Of a DNA stretch of 64,000 nucleotides, positions 1-10,335 are shown piece by piece. The notes under the pieces were generated by a model. The model searched no databases and was not told the DNA's origin. It saw only the letters and a list, made by a program, of their open reading frames with translations. Source of the DNA: Cephalotus follicularis (Eukaryota > Streptophyta > Magnoliopsida > Oxalidales > Cephalotaceae); the NCBI GenBank assembly GCA_001972305.1, contig BDDD01000365.1:401591-465590 (forward strand). The letters run 5' to 3'. Position 1 is the stretch's first letter; each line of letters starts with the position of its first letter. The position numbers and the translations under genes are program-made.

Positions 1-10
1 ATTGTAAGTG

Positions 11-985
11 TTACAATACGAGTTGTATTTGATTCATTGCGGACACATTCTCAGGAGAGTATTGGTTTTCAAAGTATTGTGGGAATTCTTCAAAAACATG
101 GCTTGGTGACTGGCACCAAGAACACATAGGGGTGCTTTGATCGATGTGATTGACTTGTGCGGAATCCCTAACTATAGACTCTAATCTCATGAGGAGGCTG
201 TCTAGCTGTGCCTCCTTAGCAACTACTCCTTCTATAACGTACCCCTTACTCGACAACGCTCTCTCAGAAACTTGAGTAAACTCCCACTCCCTAGTTCGTT
301 CACCCAAATCTAAAAGGAAATTCCAAGTCTTGTTCTCATCGGTGTACGAGGTGAACCCATCGGGACACATTGACTCGACCAATTGCTTGGCCTGATAGTC
401 GATGCCTTCGTAGATGATTTGACATAAATGCCACGTGTTCAAACCGTTATGAGGACACTCTAGGAGAAGGTCTTTGAAACGTTCCATGCATTGAGAAAAT
501 GATTCATTGGGTCGCTGGTGAAACTGGAGAATGTCATTCCTAAGCTTATTGGTTTTATGGAGCGGAAAGAATTTCTTTAGGAATGAGACAATGAAATGGT
601 CCCATGTAGAGATGGAACCATTTGGGAGACTATAGAGCCACTTTTTAGCTCCATCTTTGAGAGAAAAATTGATAAATCGCAATTTGATCACATCATCCGA
701 GAGTTGCTGGACTTTCATGAGGGCACATACCTTCTCGAACTCACGAAGGAAGAGATATGCATCCTCATTAGGTAATCCGTGAAAGTGCGGGAGCATGCTA
801 ATAAATTGAGATTTCAACTCGAAATTGTTCCCTTGAGGTGTAAGCAACAGGATATAGGATGGTTGCGCTGTCCTCACAGGATAGAATCTATAGTGCAGAG
901 TTTGGATGGGTCGTTCATCCGCCATTGGTGCTTGTTGATTAATTCGCTCAAGACGATTATTTGTGCCACGCACCCACTCAATCAT
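11..985 (-). CDS. gag: Retrotransposon gag polyprotein (Athila-like), fossil element
   Basis: An open frame of 324 codons starts about 330 bp inside the primer-binding site, as expected for gag of this element. It carries a plant retrotransposon gag core with the signatures FHGLPNEDAYLFLREFE, KKWLYSLPNGSI, FLKKFFP and CPHNGL, which in this family form the capsid assembly domain. A Cys-rich stretch (CSWCQSPSH) near the C-terminus may be a zinc knuckle, but it is atypical. Gag would package the element RNA in cytoplasmic particles. The frame looks open over the visible part; pol lies beyond the left edge. Confidence 0.75.
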   Translation of the reverse strand: MIEWVRGTNNRLERINQQAPMADERPIQTLHYRFYPVRTAQPSYILLLTPQGNNFELKSQFISMLPHFHGLPNEDAYLFLREFEKVCALMKVQQLSDDVIKLRFINFSLKDGAKKWLYSLPNGSISTWDHFIVSFLKKFFPLHKTNKLRNDILQFHQRPNESFSQCMERFKDLLLECPHNGLNTWHLCQIIYEGIDYQAKQLVESMCPDGFTSYTDENKTWNFLLDLGERTREWEFTQVSERALSSKGYVIEGVVAKEAQLDSLLMRLESIVRDSAQVNHIDQSTPMCSWCQSPSHVFEEFPQYFENQYSPENVSAMNQIQLVL

Positions 986-1314
986 AAACTAAGAAAACCT
1001 ATTAACTAAGGAAATCCTAAACTAAAGCAGAAAACGCAAGGTTAAATCAGATTTTTTTTTTTAATTAAAGTTTATGAAAGACCTAAATTAAACTAAGATT
1101 GTTAAAACTTATCCAGAAAACAAAATTAGCTGAATTAAGTTTTGTTAAAGCTTATGCAAGATATGAAAGTTTGTTATAAAGCTTATGCAACGAACCCTAA
1201 TTAAACTATGTTAGAAATTGTTAGATAAATTACAGAAACGAGAAAATAAAAATAAAGACAAAAATAAATACTGCGAATCAGTCAAACAAATTAAAACTAA
1301 TTTAAAACTTGCTT

Positions 1315-1331
1315 CCTCGGCAACGGCGCCA
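1315..1331 (-). other. Primer-binding site, tRNA-Asp type
   Basis: On the minus strand this reads TGGCGCCGTTGCCGAGG, complementary to the 3' end of plant tRNA-Asp(GTC) with one difference. It lies seven bases inside the LTR end at 1338 and fixes the orientation of the element. Confidence 0.8.
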
Positions 1332-1744
1332 AAAACTTGTTCACGAATTTTGAAAAGAATTAAATTTATACCGCTAGTGTACGGTTGTGCAGTAATGGGT
1401 CGAACGCTAGGAAACAAGCTAAATTAATTTTAATCTATCAAACCTAGGCGAAGTATGCAAAATTGAGGTTTAATATTAAAATCTACTCCTAAACATGCAA
1501 GAAATAAACTAATTATTAAAACAGCAGCTGAAAGCGTCGACGCTATGAAGCAAAGCGTCGACGGTTAAGAACACTAATGCGAATTTGATAGAAATAAAGC
1601 ATGAAAATTAAGAACTAGTCAAAGCAGCAAATAAACTAACTGAAATATAGAAGAGAAAAGCGGTTTTAGGGTACAGAAACTCACCAGAGATTATATTGAA
1701 ACACTCACTTACTTGATTGCTCAAACGTTGATAACCAATGGCAG

Positions 1745-1897
1745 CTAGGTCGATACGGAGTGCGACTGTGATGACAAATCGTATGAGTAGTCATTCTAGG
1801 TCTATACGGAGTGTGGCAGCGGCAACAAATCATATGGGTAGACATGCTATGTCTATACGGAGTGTGTTCGTCGTGACAAACCGTATGAGTAGACTCC
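1745..1897 (-). repeat. Three tandem copies of a 51-bp unit in the LTR
   Basis: Units begin at 1745, 1796 and 1847, each with CTAGGTC/CTATGTC followed by TATACGGAGTG. The period is exactly 51 bp. The short ORF across it shows a 17-residue repeat containing TPYRP, which is only the repeat read through and not a gene. Confidence 0.85.
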
Positions 1898-2180
1898 TTT
1901 GATTGCATTGAAAACCATTCATTCAACAATATTCTTATTCACCAACAAAGTGTTTGTGGATTTTAATCAGACAGACAAAGTGTGTGTGAAGGCAGAAAAT
2001 TGAAGAACAAATCAAAACTTCAAGGATTTTATTGATGGAGTTGAATCAATACAATCTAGGCTTTGTTCTAACCCTAAAAACCTTAAGAGTTTAGCTAGAA
2101 AACATTGTAATAAAAACTAGAATTGAAGAAAATGGCTACAAAGCTTGTCACTAGCTTGTACACACTGTTATGGCCGGCCT

Positions 2181-2195
2181 TATAATGTATTTATA
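2181..2195 (-). promoter_or_regulatory. TATA-like promoter of the Athila-like LTR
   Basis: The minus strand reads TATAAATACATTATA, an excellent plant TATA context, placed between the upstream motif array and the LTR part that leads to the primer site. It is the likely start region of the genomic RNA. Confidence 0.5.
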
Positions 2196-2278
2196 CTTAC
2201 AAAATTGCTAAAAACGGAAAGAAAATAACCTAGTTACAAAACTAGCAAAAATTAGAAACTTTCCAAATTTGCTGCCAG

Positions 2279-2570
2279 TCGTAAGCATCGATGCTTATGT
2301 CTTGAGCATTGACAGTTTGGGCTTTAGCGTTGACATGTGAGACTTTAAGCGTTTAAACGTTGACTTGAATATTCAGTGAAGCATTAAGCATCGACGGTTT
2401 CAATCAAAGCGTCAACAGTTTTTGTAAAGCGTTGACTCTTATTTAAAAACGTCGACGCTTAAAGTGTGTAATTCGATTATTAACCTTCTGTACCAGAGCG
2501 TTGATGCTTTGACATTAACCGCTGGCACTTTGAGTCTAGGCGCCAACGCTTACAAGAAATGCGTCAATGC
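2279..2570 (-). repeat. Phased array of AAGCGTCGACGCTT-like motifs in LTR U3
   Basis: About eleven variants of a near-palindrome with core TCGA/TTGA/TCAA/CCAA start their core at 2288, 2309, 2330, 2360, 2391, 2412, 2432, 2452, 2501, 2543 and 2564. The steps are 21, 21, 30, 31, 21, 20, 20, 49, 42 and 21 bp. The spacer sequence is otherwise different between units, so this is not a simple tandem repeat. Confidence 0.8.
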
Positions 2571-2750
2571 TTTGATCTATTTTCTGCAAATTTTTCACCA
2601 ATTTGAACCATTCTTCATGGACTTTGATCTTTTTACTCTTTTACCTGAAAATCAATCATATCCAACCAAAGTAATATGTTCCAAGCATAAAAATATAACA
2701 AATGACTCCTTGAAAACAACATATTTTTATGCTAAACACTATGGCAGACC

Positions 2751-3586
2751 TCCCCGAAACTCCTTGTTCCAGTCTGCCTATACCTGGCCAGGATTTAAGT
2801 TTGTAACAAACATAAATCTATATAACCTATGACCCTCAATATGGGTGTGATGATCCTCTGATGCGCACTCGCTCATACATCTCAATCTAGCTTCCACAAG
2901 GCCCAAAGACAACCCTTTTGCTAGCACATGGCTAGTGCTGGGGATGGTAGAAATCAAAGCCAAGCGGTTACTACACAATGCATGCTAGCCGCTCAAGTAT
3001 AAGGATACAACGCCAATGACGAATGATCAACTAGTCTCCTCTGACTATACACTACTAAGACTATAGGAAACCTATTGACAAAGGTATTGACTATCCAAAT
3101 AAGTAACCTATGAGGGGTCGGTTCAGTGTCATGCTTCCTTATACGCACCTCGCGTTAGCTTTAGGGTTAACCCAAATGGCATAGAGATGATCAATCCTCC
3201 CTAACATCGGGAGCAAGCGTAACACAGCAAGTCTTTGTGGTTCATCAATTGCCCTATGATCGTGAACCTATGACTTGGACCATTTTATCGGAAGGGAGTA
3301 AGGATCTCATTCTCATAACCTCTCAGGCAAGAGATCCAACCCTATTTCAGACAAGGCGTTATATGTGTTTTCAATTGACTTTGTGGTCAACTATTGTTCC
3401 ATTGAAATGGGTTCGGATAATACATATAACATTTTCCATTTTTACTGAATACACACATTAAACTAGAATGGAATTAAGACTGTATTAATCAAAAGTGTTT
3501 ACATACAAGCATGCAGCCACCCTCGTGGCATGCAGGGGCACCCCTAATCTAATAGTTATTTGTCATTATAACTTCAGTTTGCATTG
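2751..3586. other. Intergenic or unclassified repeat sequence
   Basis: No coding region is supported. The stretch at 2830-3460 has the look of a decayed LTR or leader (moderate GC, mixed short ORFs), but no TG...CA ends or partner copy could be found here. Confidence 0.4.
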
Positions 3587-3990
3587 ATGTGGGGCCAGAT
3601 ACCAACATTTGAAGAAGTATATCCTATAGTTGACCATAGATATTGTGTTAGACATGAAATTCAAATTTCAAAAAGAAACATCCTCATAAGGCATTGAAAG
3701 ACCTCATTTGGGAAGCAGCAAAGGTTACAATCATATCAGATTGGAAGCTGAAAATGAATACAATCAAGGAAATAAAGATTGAGTCCTATGGTTATTTGAT
3801 GGGAATAGACCAAAAGTACTAGGCTAGACATGCATTTAGGGTTTTCCCTAAATGTCACATGCTCTTCAACAACCTCTATGAGTGTTTTAATAGTGCAGTA
3901 TTGGAGGCTAGGAACAAGCTCATTGTCACATTGTTGGAAATGATAAAGGTTTACATTATGGAAGGCTTTGAATGTGAATTCATTAATCAT
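3587..3990 (+). pseudogene. MuDR-like (MULE) transposase remnant
   Basis: Conceptual reading gives the C-terminal half of a plant MULE transposase: an EEVYPIVDHRYCVRHE block, then KHPHKALKDLIWEAAK, then ARHAFRVFPKCHMLFNNL and ECFNSAVLEARNKLI. In MULEs these lie between the DDE core and the SWIM zinc finger. The first block ends in a stop at about 3689-3691. The second block continues in another frame and has an internal stop before ARHAF, so at least one frameshift and one stop are present. The SWIM finger and both ends are not recognisable. It is a dead fragment of a cut-and-paste transposon. Confidence 0.75.
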
Positions 3991-4361
3991 ACTTGTATTT
4001 TTCATGATAAAAAACATGTTATGTTGTCTAACAAGTTTATCTAGTGTTTCAGTTTTGTAGAAGAGAATGAAACAGATACAAGAAGCATCAGTGATCAACA
4101 AAAAATCACAATCAGTCAAGAAGATATACTCAAGCTTAAGCAGACAAAGAATTGGGCAAAACAGACGTAGCACTAAAACAGATGACTAGTTCTACATTGG
4201 ATTAGTTGATCAGTCTTGTGCTGAAATTCATATGTCAAATAGACTAGTGCTTCAATGTTGAGGAGTGCACAAAGATCAATGAAGAACTAAGACCAAGTTC
4301 TCCAACAGAAGCCTCAAGATCAAGTTTGGCTCACCAAAGCTAAAATTCATGACCAAGTGGC
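3991..4361. other. Unassigned sequence between MULE remnant and copia fragment
   Basis: It is AT-rich with no protein similarity that I can recognise on either strand. It may be MULE tail or copia internal sequence too decayed to read. Confidence 0.3.
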
Positions 4362-4742
4362 AAAACAAACACTCCCACTAAATCTAAATACATAGCAGCC
4401 TTAGACGCCGCCAAGGAAGGTGTTTGGATGAGGAAGTCCATCACTGAAATAGGTGTTGTTCCTACCATTAGTAGTCCAGTTGTTCTATATTGTGACAATG
4501 ATAGGGCCGTAGCACAGACCAAGGAACCAAGGTCTCACCAGCGATCCAAACACATCGAACGGTGCTATCATTAGATCCGAGATATCATTGGTAGGAGAGA
4601 CATATAGCTTGAGAGAGTCATCTTAGAGGCGAACACTGCAGATCCACTGACCAAGGTTATGAGCACAAAGGATTTAGAGTGTCATCGTATTACGATAGGA
4701 TTAGGCTTTAGGAGTGCATGGCTTGAGGGTCAAGTGGAAGAT
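4362..4742 (+). mobile_element. Ty1/copia RNase H tail (element C), fossil
   Basis: Translation shows the end of copia pol: SKYIAALDAAKEGVWMRK, VLYCDNDRAVAQ, RSKHIERCYH and NTADPLTK, which is the RNase H domain followed by the usual C-terminal tail ending just before a purine-rich tract and the LTR. Only this 3' end is present. The element is broken, and its upstream part is missing or unreadable. Confidence 0.85.
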
Positions 4743-6371
4743 TGTTATATAGGGTGACCTGACAAACAATTAGATAGCTCTTGTATTTGGGCTTATCTAT
4801 ATATAAAACAATCTTATTCCATTTATATGACTTGTGCTTTTATTCAAATTGTTTATGGCATTATATCACATGTGTTGTATCTTATAATTGAAATAGATTA
4901 ATTTTGTATTACCTACTTACACATGTGATGCCCTATCATTTAACATTGGATGCCTAGCATGGGGTAGTGAGATTGGCTACGTTATTCCTTGTGACAAAAT
5001 AGTTCCAAGTCGTAGGTTCACTTACTGGGCATTAGTGAACCGGATAGACTTGCGCGCACTATGCCTACTGCCGTGGGTGGGAGGATGGAGAATCTCACTA
5101 CCATCTGTAGGGAACACTAAGGCAAGTGCGAGGTGCGCACTTGGAGTGTGTACACTGAACAAGACCCAATTAGGAAACACTATTTGGATAGTCGCTATTC
5201 TCATGTCAATAGTGATTCTTACATGTGGCGGTTGTGTATAGGTGTTGGACACTTAATGAGTTCGTGGAGGACTCGTCTAATCCTTAGACCTAAGCGATTG
5301 CTCTATATCACATAGAGACTATCTTGCTTTGATCTCCACCTTACTCGATTCTTTCGTAGGGCTGACAATCAAGTGGTCTTTGGGCTTGATAGAATCTGTA
5401 TGAATTTATGCGAATACACAAAATGGGATCGTCACACCTGAGAGAATGCGATCGGTTCTAATTGGTCTGATTATACTATAGATTATTGAAATCCTTGGCC
5501 AGGTTAAGGTAGACTGAAAATTGGATTTCCAAGAAAGTCTATCGTAAGTCATAATAATAATCAGACATTTTAATTACTGAGATAAAACTAGGGTTGACAC
5601 GCATCCATACCCTAGACCTTAGTCGGGTCCAAGTATGACGAGAGATTATAGTACACGGTAACTGACTACAGGAAAAAGTCACGTGTTACGGAAGTGTGTG
5701 ATAATCAATGAGGAAATTAATTAGATTAATTTATCACCTAGATAATATTGGATATTAGTCCGAGAGCATTTAAATAGGTTTGAGACTATTTAGAATGCAA
5801 AACCGAGCCTTGGGGGCGTTTCAGTAATTTATCAACACTACCGATAATAACCGGGTCTTTAAGGTCCCTACTCAAGAATAGTATCTCATAAATATTGTAC
5901 ATTTACATCTTGGTGAAAAACTAATAAAAATCATGTTTGAGTTAGTGGATACGAGAGGTGTGTCACCATTGGATGGTGACACTTGCCATAATCTCTCACA
6001 CTCTCACTTAACTTAATATAAAAGGGTGACAATAAGAAGAAAAGTGAGACTCTCTCATTTTGTGCAAGGCAGCCAATTATGAGAGGAGAAAAGGAAGAGG
6101 AAAAGAAAACCTAGGGTTTGAGCTTTCATCTTCATCTCTCAACCTTGGAGCTTGATCTCTTCTTCCCCATTTCTTGATTTTTCTTCACCAAGACCTAGTA
6201 ACTATTTAGGGTGGATCAAGATTGATAATCTCTTGTCAATATTGAATTACCCTTCTTGGTAAATAGGTTAGGGCTTCAAGCTCTTATACAATTAACTTTT
6301 TTTTGAGACAATCTTTGTCTTAGGAGAGCTTGCGTATTATAATAGTAGCTTGAACTAGAGAGTTAGAAAAA
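4743..6371 (+). repeat. 3' LTR of copia element C (interrupted by element A)
   Basis: It starts TGTTATATAG directly after the purine tract AAGTGGAAGAT. The late part (about 6000-6371) has the pyrimidine-rich leader look of a transcribed R-U5 region. It is cut at 6371 by element A and probably resumes at 16812, but the final CA end could not be placed. Confidence 0.6.
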
Positions 6372-6534
6372 TGTTGGCTTTTGTCACACCTTTAAATGTT
6401 TTTAAAGATTGATATTTCGATGATTAACAAACATGGAATACATGTATGCATATTTTTCTATCTTACGAACTCATATACATTCTTGAAATAATGTCCAAAA
6501 TGTTGCAAAGCTCCAAAATTCAGGTACAGCGCAA

Positions 6535-6912
6535 AACAGCCGACTGCCCAATATCAACAGCCGACCGTTGGAGTTGAGTAGCCGACTGTCTGAGGTTGAG
6601 TAGCCGAATAGAAATACAAAGAATCCCAGAAACTGGAATGGCACTCCACCAGCCGACTGGAACAGGGGTCCAGCCGACTTCTGAGGAGAAACAACCGACT
6701 GCCCAGAATTGCTAGCCGACTGTCCAATTAGACCAGTAGCTTTTTGGAAATCCTATCTTCCTCCACCAGCCGACTGAAATAGGGATGCAGCCGACTCTTT
6801 CATCAAAACAATCGACTGTCAAGATCAACCAGCCGACTGCCTGCACCAATGGCTATATTTTGAAATACGCGTCATCGACTCCAACTGACTGCCAAGATAA
6901 TCCAGCCGACTG
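6535..6912 (+). repeat. 21-bp phased array of AGCCGACTG motifs in U3 of element A
   Basis: About fifteen motif copies lie in groups of four. GCCGA-type cores start at 6539, 6560, 6581, 6603; 6652, 6673, 6694, 6715; 6769, 6790, 6811, 6832; then 6874, 6884 and 6905. Steps inside groups are 21-22 bp, and groups are 49-54 bp apart. Spacers are not repeats of one another. Many copies contain the DRE/CRT core GCCGAC; others read ATCGAC or AACCGAC. Confidence 0.9.
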
Positions 6913-6947
6913 GATCGGGTTTGAATTTTAAAAATACATTCGTTGGA

Positions 6948-6960
6948 GCATGTCTTTATA
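6948..6960 (+). promoter_or_regulatory. TATA-like box of LTR A
   Basis: GTCTTTATAAGCAAA lies about 40 bp after the last array motif and before the leader-like CAAGCAACTCAGGC segment. Position and sequence fit a copia LTR promoter. Confidence 0.45.
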
Positions 6961-7624
6961 AGCAAAAGTGAGATATCAATCCAAAAAAGAGATAGCAAGA
7001 CAACACTCAATTCTTTCAAGCAACTCAGGCTACATACACAATATTCTCAATACCAAAAGAGATCAATATCAAGAGCAAATCTACAACTTTCAAATCAATA
7101 TCAAAGCTTGCTTCAAGAGCATTATTGTCAACTTGTAAACATACTTGAGTGTTGTCATTCGTGAGATTTACTTAGCCATATCCAACATTTGAGAGGTTAT
7201 TTCGAGCAACCAAAACATCATTGTAATCTTTCATTGTAATAGGGGAGTGTACCCTTAGTGAGATAATCAAGAGGAGTGAACTCTTAGTAAGATTATCAAA
7301 GGGGAGTGAACCCTTAGTGTGTAAGTGATTGAGGTCAATCACTAAACTTGTAAGGTGTTTTGATTTGCACCCGGAACCCAAAATCAAAGTGTACTAGAAG
7401 GAGTCTAGTGGAATCTCAAGGAGGTCCTTGGGAAAAGTGGACGTAGATAAGAGTTTGTCGAGCCACTCTAAACTATGTTTGCAATATCTCTAACTCTATC
7501 TCTTTATTGTTTTTTACTTATCTTTGATAACTTACTATCGTTTGTATCTTTGCATTGTTGTTTCTTTTTGTCTAAGATCTAAAATCAACCCCATATCTTT
7601 AGGTTGCCATATAGAACTTTCAAT

Positions 7625-7636
7625 TGGTATCAGAGC
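7625..7636 (+). other. Primer-binding site, initiator tRNA-Met
   Basis: TGGTATCAGAGC is complementary to the 3' end of plant initiator tRNA-Met and follows the LTR end after two bases. Confidence 0.9.
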
Positions 7637-7701
7637 GGTTATCTCATAATTCTTAACTGTTAGAGATATAAAGATCCAGGGCAACCTCATCAAATCTAAA
7701 C

Positions 7702-9299
7702 ATGGGTCTTGAAGGTTCCTCCATAACTAGAACTCCTTATTTTGATGGGAATAATTATAGTTTTTTGGAAAACTAGAATGACCATTTTTTTACAATCCTT
7801 AGACTATCAATTGTGGCAAATTATTGTTAATGGTCCTAAGGTTCCCACGAAAATTGTAGAAGGAGTAGTCTCTATAAAACCCGAAGATGAATTTAATGAT
7901 AATGATTTTAGAATGCTTCAATTAAATTCAAAGGCTAAACATGCTTTGTTTTGTGCCTTGGTTCCAAATGAGTTTAATCGTATTTCTTCATGTGATTCTA
8001 CTAAAGAAATGTGGAACTTGTTAGAAATTACATATGAAGGTATCAACCAAGTAAATGAATCAAAGATTAGCATGATTGTACATGAATATGAATTGTTTAT
8101 GATGTATGATGATGAATGTATTAATGATATGTTTACTCACTTTACTACGATTATTAATTCTCTTAAAAATCTTGGCAAAAGTTGTCCTAACCAAGAGTTT
8201 GTTAGGAAAATTTTAAGGTGTTTGCCAAAAAGCTGGACACCAAATGTGACATTGATTGAGGAAGCAAGGGACCTCACGACTCTTCCACTCGAACAGCTCC
8301 TTGGTTCTTTGATGACACATGAGACTACAATGAAAAATCATGAAAGTGAGGTGACAAAGGTGAGAAAAACTGTTGCACTAAGAGCCTCGAAAGAAGAAAA
8401 TGAGAGTGATGAAGATGGAGATATGGCCCTTATCACAACTCAATTTAAGAAGTTCCTCAAGAGTCAAAAAGTTAAAAAGGCTTTCAAGAAGTACTCTCAT
8501 AAAGAAGAATCAACAAAGAAAGAGGAATTAACTTGCTTCAAATGCAAAAAGCCAGGACACTTTAAAAGTGATTGCCCGAGTCTTAAAAATAAAGAGCAAT
8601 TCAAGAAAAACAATGAGCACTCCAAGAACAAGAAAGCTATGATTGCTACATGGAGTGATAGTGATTATTCGAGCTCCAATGAAGAAAGTGATGGCAAAGT
8701 AGCCAACATTGCATTCATGGCAATGGAAGAAGAAGAAGAAGATGAGGTAAATTTCTCTTTTGATGAGTTACAGAATGCTTATGAGAATTTGTTTTGTGAA
8801 TATGAAAACATTTGTTTGAAGAACAAATCTCTCAAGAAAAATATTATTTCTCTATCAAAAGAAAATGAGTCTATAACGAATGAAAATAATAATTATAAAA
8901 TGAAATAGAAGTGTTAAATATTTCTTTAAAGTTGTCAAATGATTTTAAGAAAGAAAATGAAGATTTGAAACTAGAAATTGATGCTTTGAAGAAAACTTTT
9001 TTTAAGTTTTCAAATAGTAGCGATAAATTGGATAATCTCATAGGTTTACAAAGACGTGTTTTTGACAAAGCCGGTTTAGGCTATGACGAAATGAAAAATG
9101 TTAAACACTCTAAAGTTTCTTTGTTAAAAAAATGAGCCCAAATTCACTTGTAATTATTGTGGTAGACAATGACATATTTCTACTTCCTATTTTTATAAAA
9201 AGAAATTAGGTCTTGTTAAAACTAGAAGCATTTGGGTTCCCAAAGGAACTTTTGTAACTAACATGCAAGGACCCAATTTCACTTGGGTACCAAAAGCTT
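7702..9299 (+). mobile_element. gag: gag region of element A (fossil)
   Basis: The reading shows a copia gag (UBN2-type): LQSLDYQLWQII, TKEMWNLLEITYEG, FTTIINSLKNLGK and RKILRCLPKSWTP form the capsid-like core. One CCHC knuckle follows (CFKCKKPGHFKSDC), then an acidic, coiled-coil-like tail and a terminal WVPKGTFVT/TWVPKA repeat typical of SIRE-lineage gag ends. Its relatives in element B share the same tail. Broken, a few breaks. Confidence 0.85.
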
Positions 9300-10037
9300 G
9301 AATTTTTTTGTAGGTGTGCTTGAAGATGGTATTGAATGCTTCAAGTACATGAGTTAAGTATAGAAAGTGTTTGTCAATTGGTATCACAATCTCATTATTA
9401 GTATAAATCTTGAGATTGGTAGGTTTATTGGCAAAATTAGTATAAAGTTGAATGCATGACAAAAACGCTTGCTTTTATAGAATGTTTTTAAAACCTTTCA
9501 ATTGTTATAAATTTGCTTTATTCTCTCTTCATATTCCTAGCTTGCCTAAATTGTCATTGTGTATATGTGTTGATGTACATATGCTTAGTATTACTTTTCT
9601 CTAAATCATTGATCTCTCAATTGATATAGAAATTGTGTATGCAATTGTTCAGGAGGGGCTTTAATGCTTAAACACATGCTATGGTTAATGGGGAGCTTAG
9701 TTACCTTTTTGTTGTTTGACAAAAAAGGGGGGAGAGTTATACGAAGTTCAAAGGGATATGACAACAAAAGGGAGAGAGTCACAAAAATGGTATAGTCAAT
9801 TATATAAATTGAGTATGCATACAAAAAGGGGGAGAGTCTATCGAGTATGCATTGTCCTCAAACACATATTTTGTGTGTGCTATATGAATTTTATTGCTCA
9901 AAGACTTTCATAATATGCTAGACTTGATATTATTGGAGTTTGGTTAATATTATTGGACATTGGTTAATAAAAGTGATAAATTTGTCAAAATTATGCAAAA
10001 TTCGTTATATTTTGTCAATCATCAAAAAAGAGGAGAT
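9300..10037 (+). other. 3' leader of element A with purine tracts
   Basis: No pol is present. The stretch holds several AAAAAGGGGGGAGAG-like purine tracts (near 9720, 9765 and 9820) and a final AAAAAAGAGGAGAT just before the 3' LTR at 10038, which would be the polypurine tract. Element B has a similar long 3' leader with repeated purine tracts. Confidence 0.6.
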
Positions 10038-10335
10038 TGTTGGCTTTTGTCACCCCTTTAAACCCCTTTAAAAGTTTTTAAAGGTTGATATTTCGATGAT
10101 TAACAAACATGGAATACATGTATGCATATTTTTCTATCTTACGAACTCATATACATTCTTGAAATAATGTCCAAAGTGTTGCGAAGCTCAAAAATTTAGG
10201 TACAGCCCAAAACAGCCGTGTTGACGATTTAGTCTCAATCCTAGTTTTGATGATAACATATTTGCATTTAACAAGTTCACTTAATGTGCAAGTTATTAGA
10301 AAGATGTACAAAAGACAAAAGACTGCTACAAGGAA

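Larger units (their letters stand above)
1..2750 (-). mobile_element. Athila-like Ty3/gypsy element, 5' part (runs off the left edge)
   Basis: In minus orientation the order is LTR (1338 to about 2750), tRNA-Asp-type primer site (1315-1331), leader of about 330 bp, then gag (985 down to 11). A long gag with this core and a primer site complementary to tRNA-Asp are typical of the Athila lineage; the family assignment is inference from those two points. The rest of the internal region and the other LTR lie outside the window. The outer LTR border near 2750 is not resolved because its partner is not visible. Confidence 0.75.
1338..2750 (-). repeat. 5' LTR of the Athila-like element
   Basis: The LTR edge next to the primer site is TGTTCACGAA on the plus strand, giving the expected terminal CA on the minus strand. 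The opposite edge is estimated only. Inside are a TATA-like promoter (2181-2195, minus), a 51-bp tandem repeat (1745-1897) and an array of TCGA-core motifs upstream of the promoter (2279-2570), with two more downstream (1535-1565). Confidence 0.6.
6372..7622 (+). repeat. 5' LTR of element A (1251 bp)
   Basis: It begins TGTTGGCTTTTGTCA and ends AGAACTTTCA three bases before the iMet primer site. The same start is seen at 10038 and the same end at 16811. The U3 carries a phased AGCCGACTG array (6535-6912), a TATA-like box lies near 6953, and U5 contains a block (GGGAAAAGTGGACGTAG) also found in the LTRs of family B. Confidence 0.9.

Noticed and set aside
1705-1929. ORF with a 17-residue repeat (TPYRP)
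   Set aside because: Explained by a 51-bp tandem repeat inside an LTR.
3736-4173. Minus-strand ORF of 145 codons
   Set aside because: It is the antisense shadow of the MULE transposase remnant on the plus strand.
7625-7636. tRNA-like matches at 1315, 7625, 11520, 22163, 27646 and 55808
   Set aside because: Each is only the 3' end complement of a tRNA placed next to an LTR end. These are primer-binding sites and not tRNA genes.
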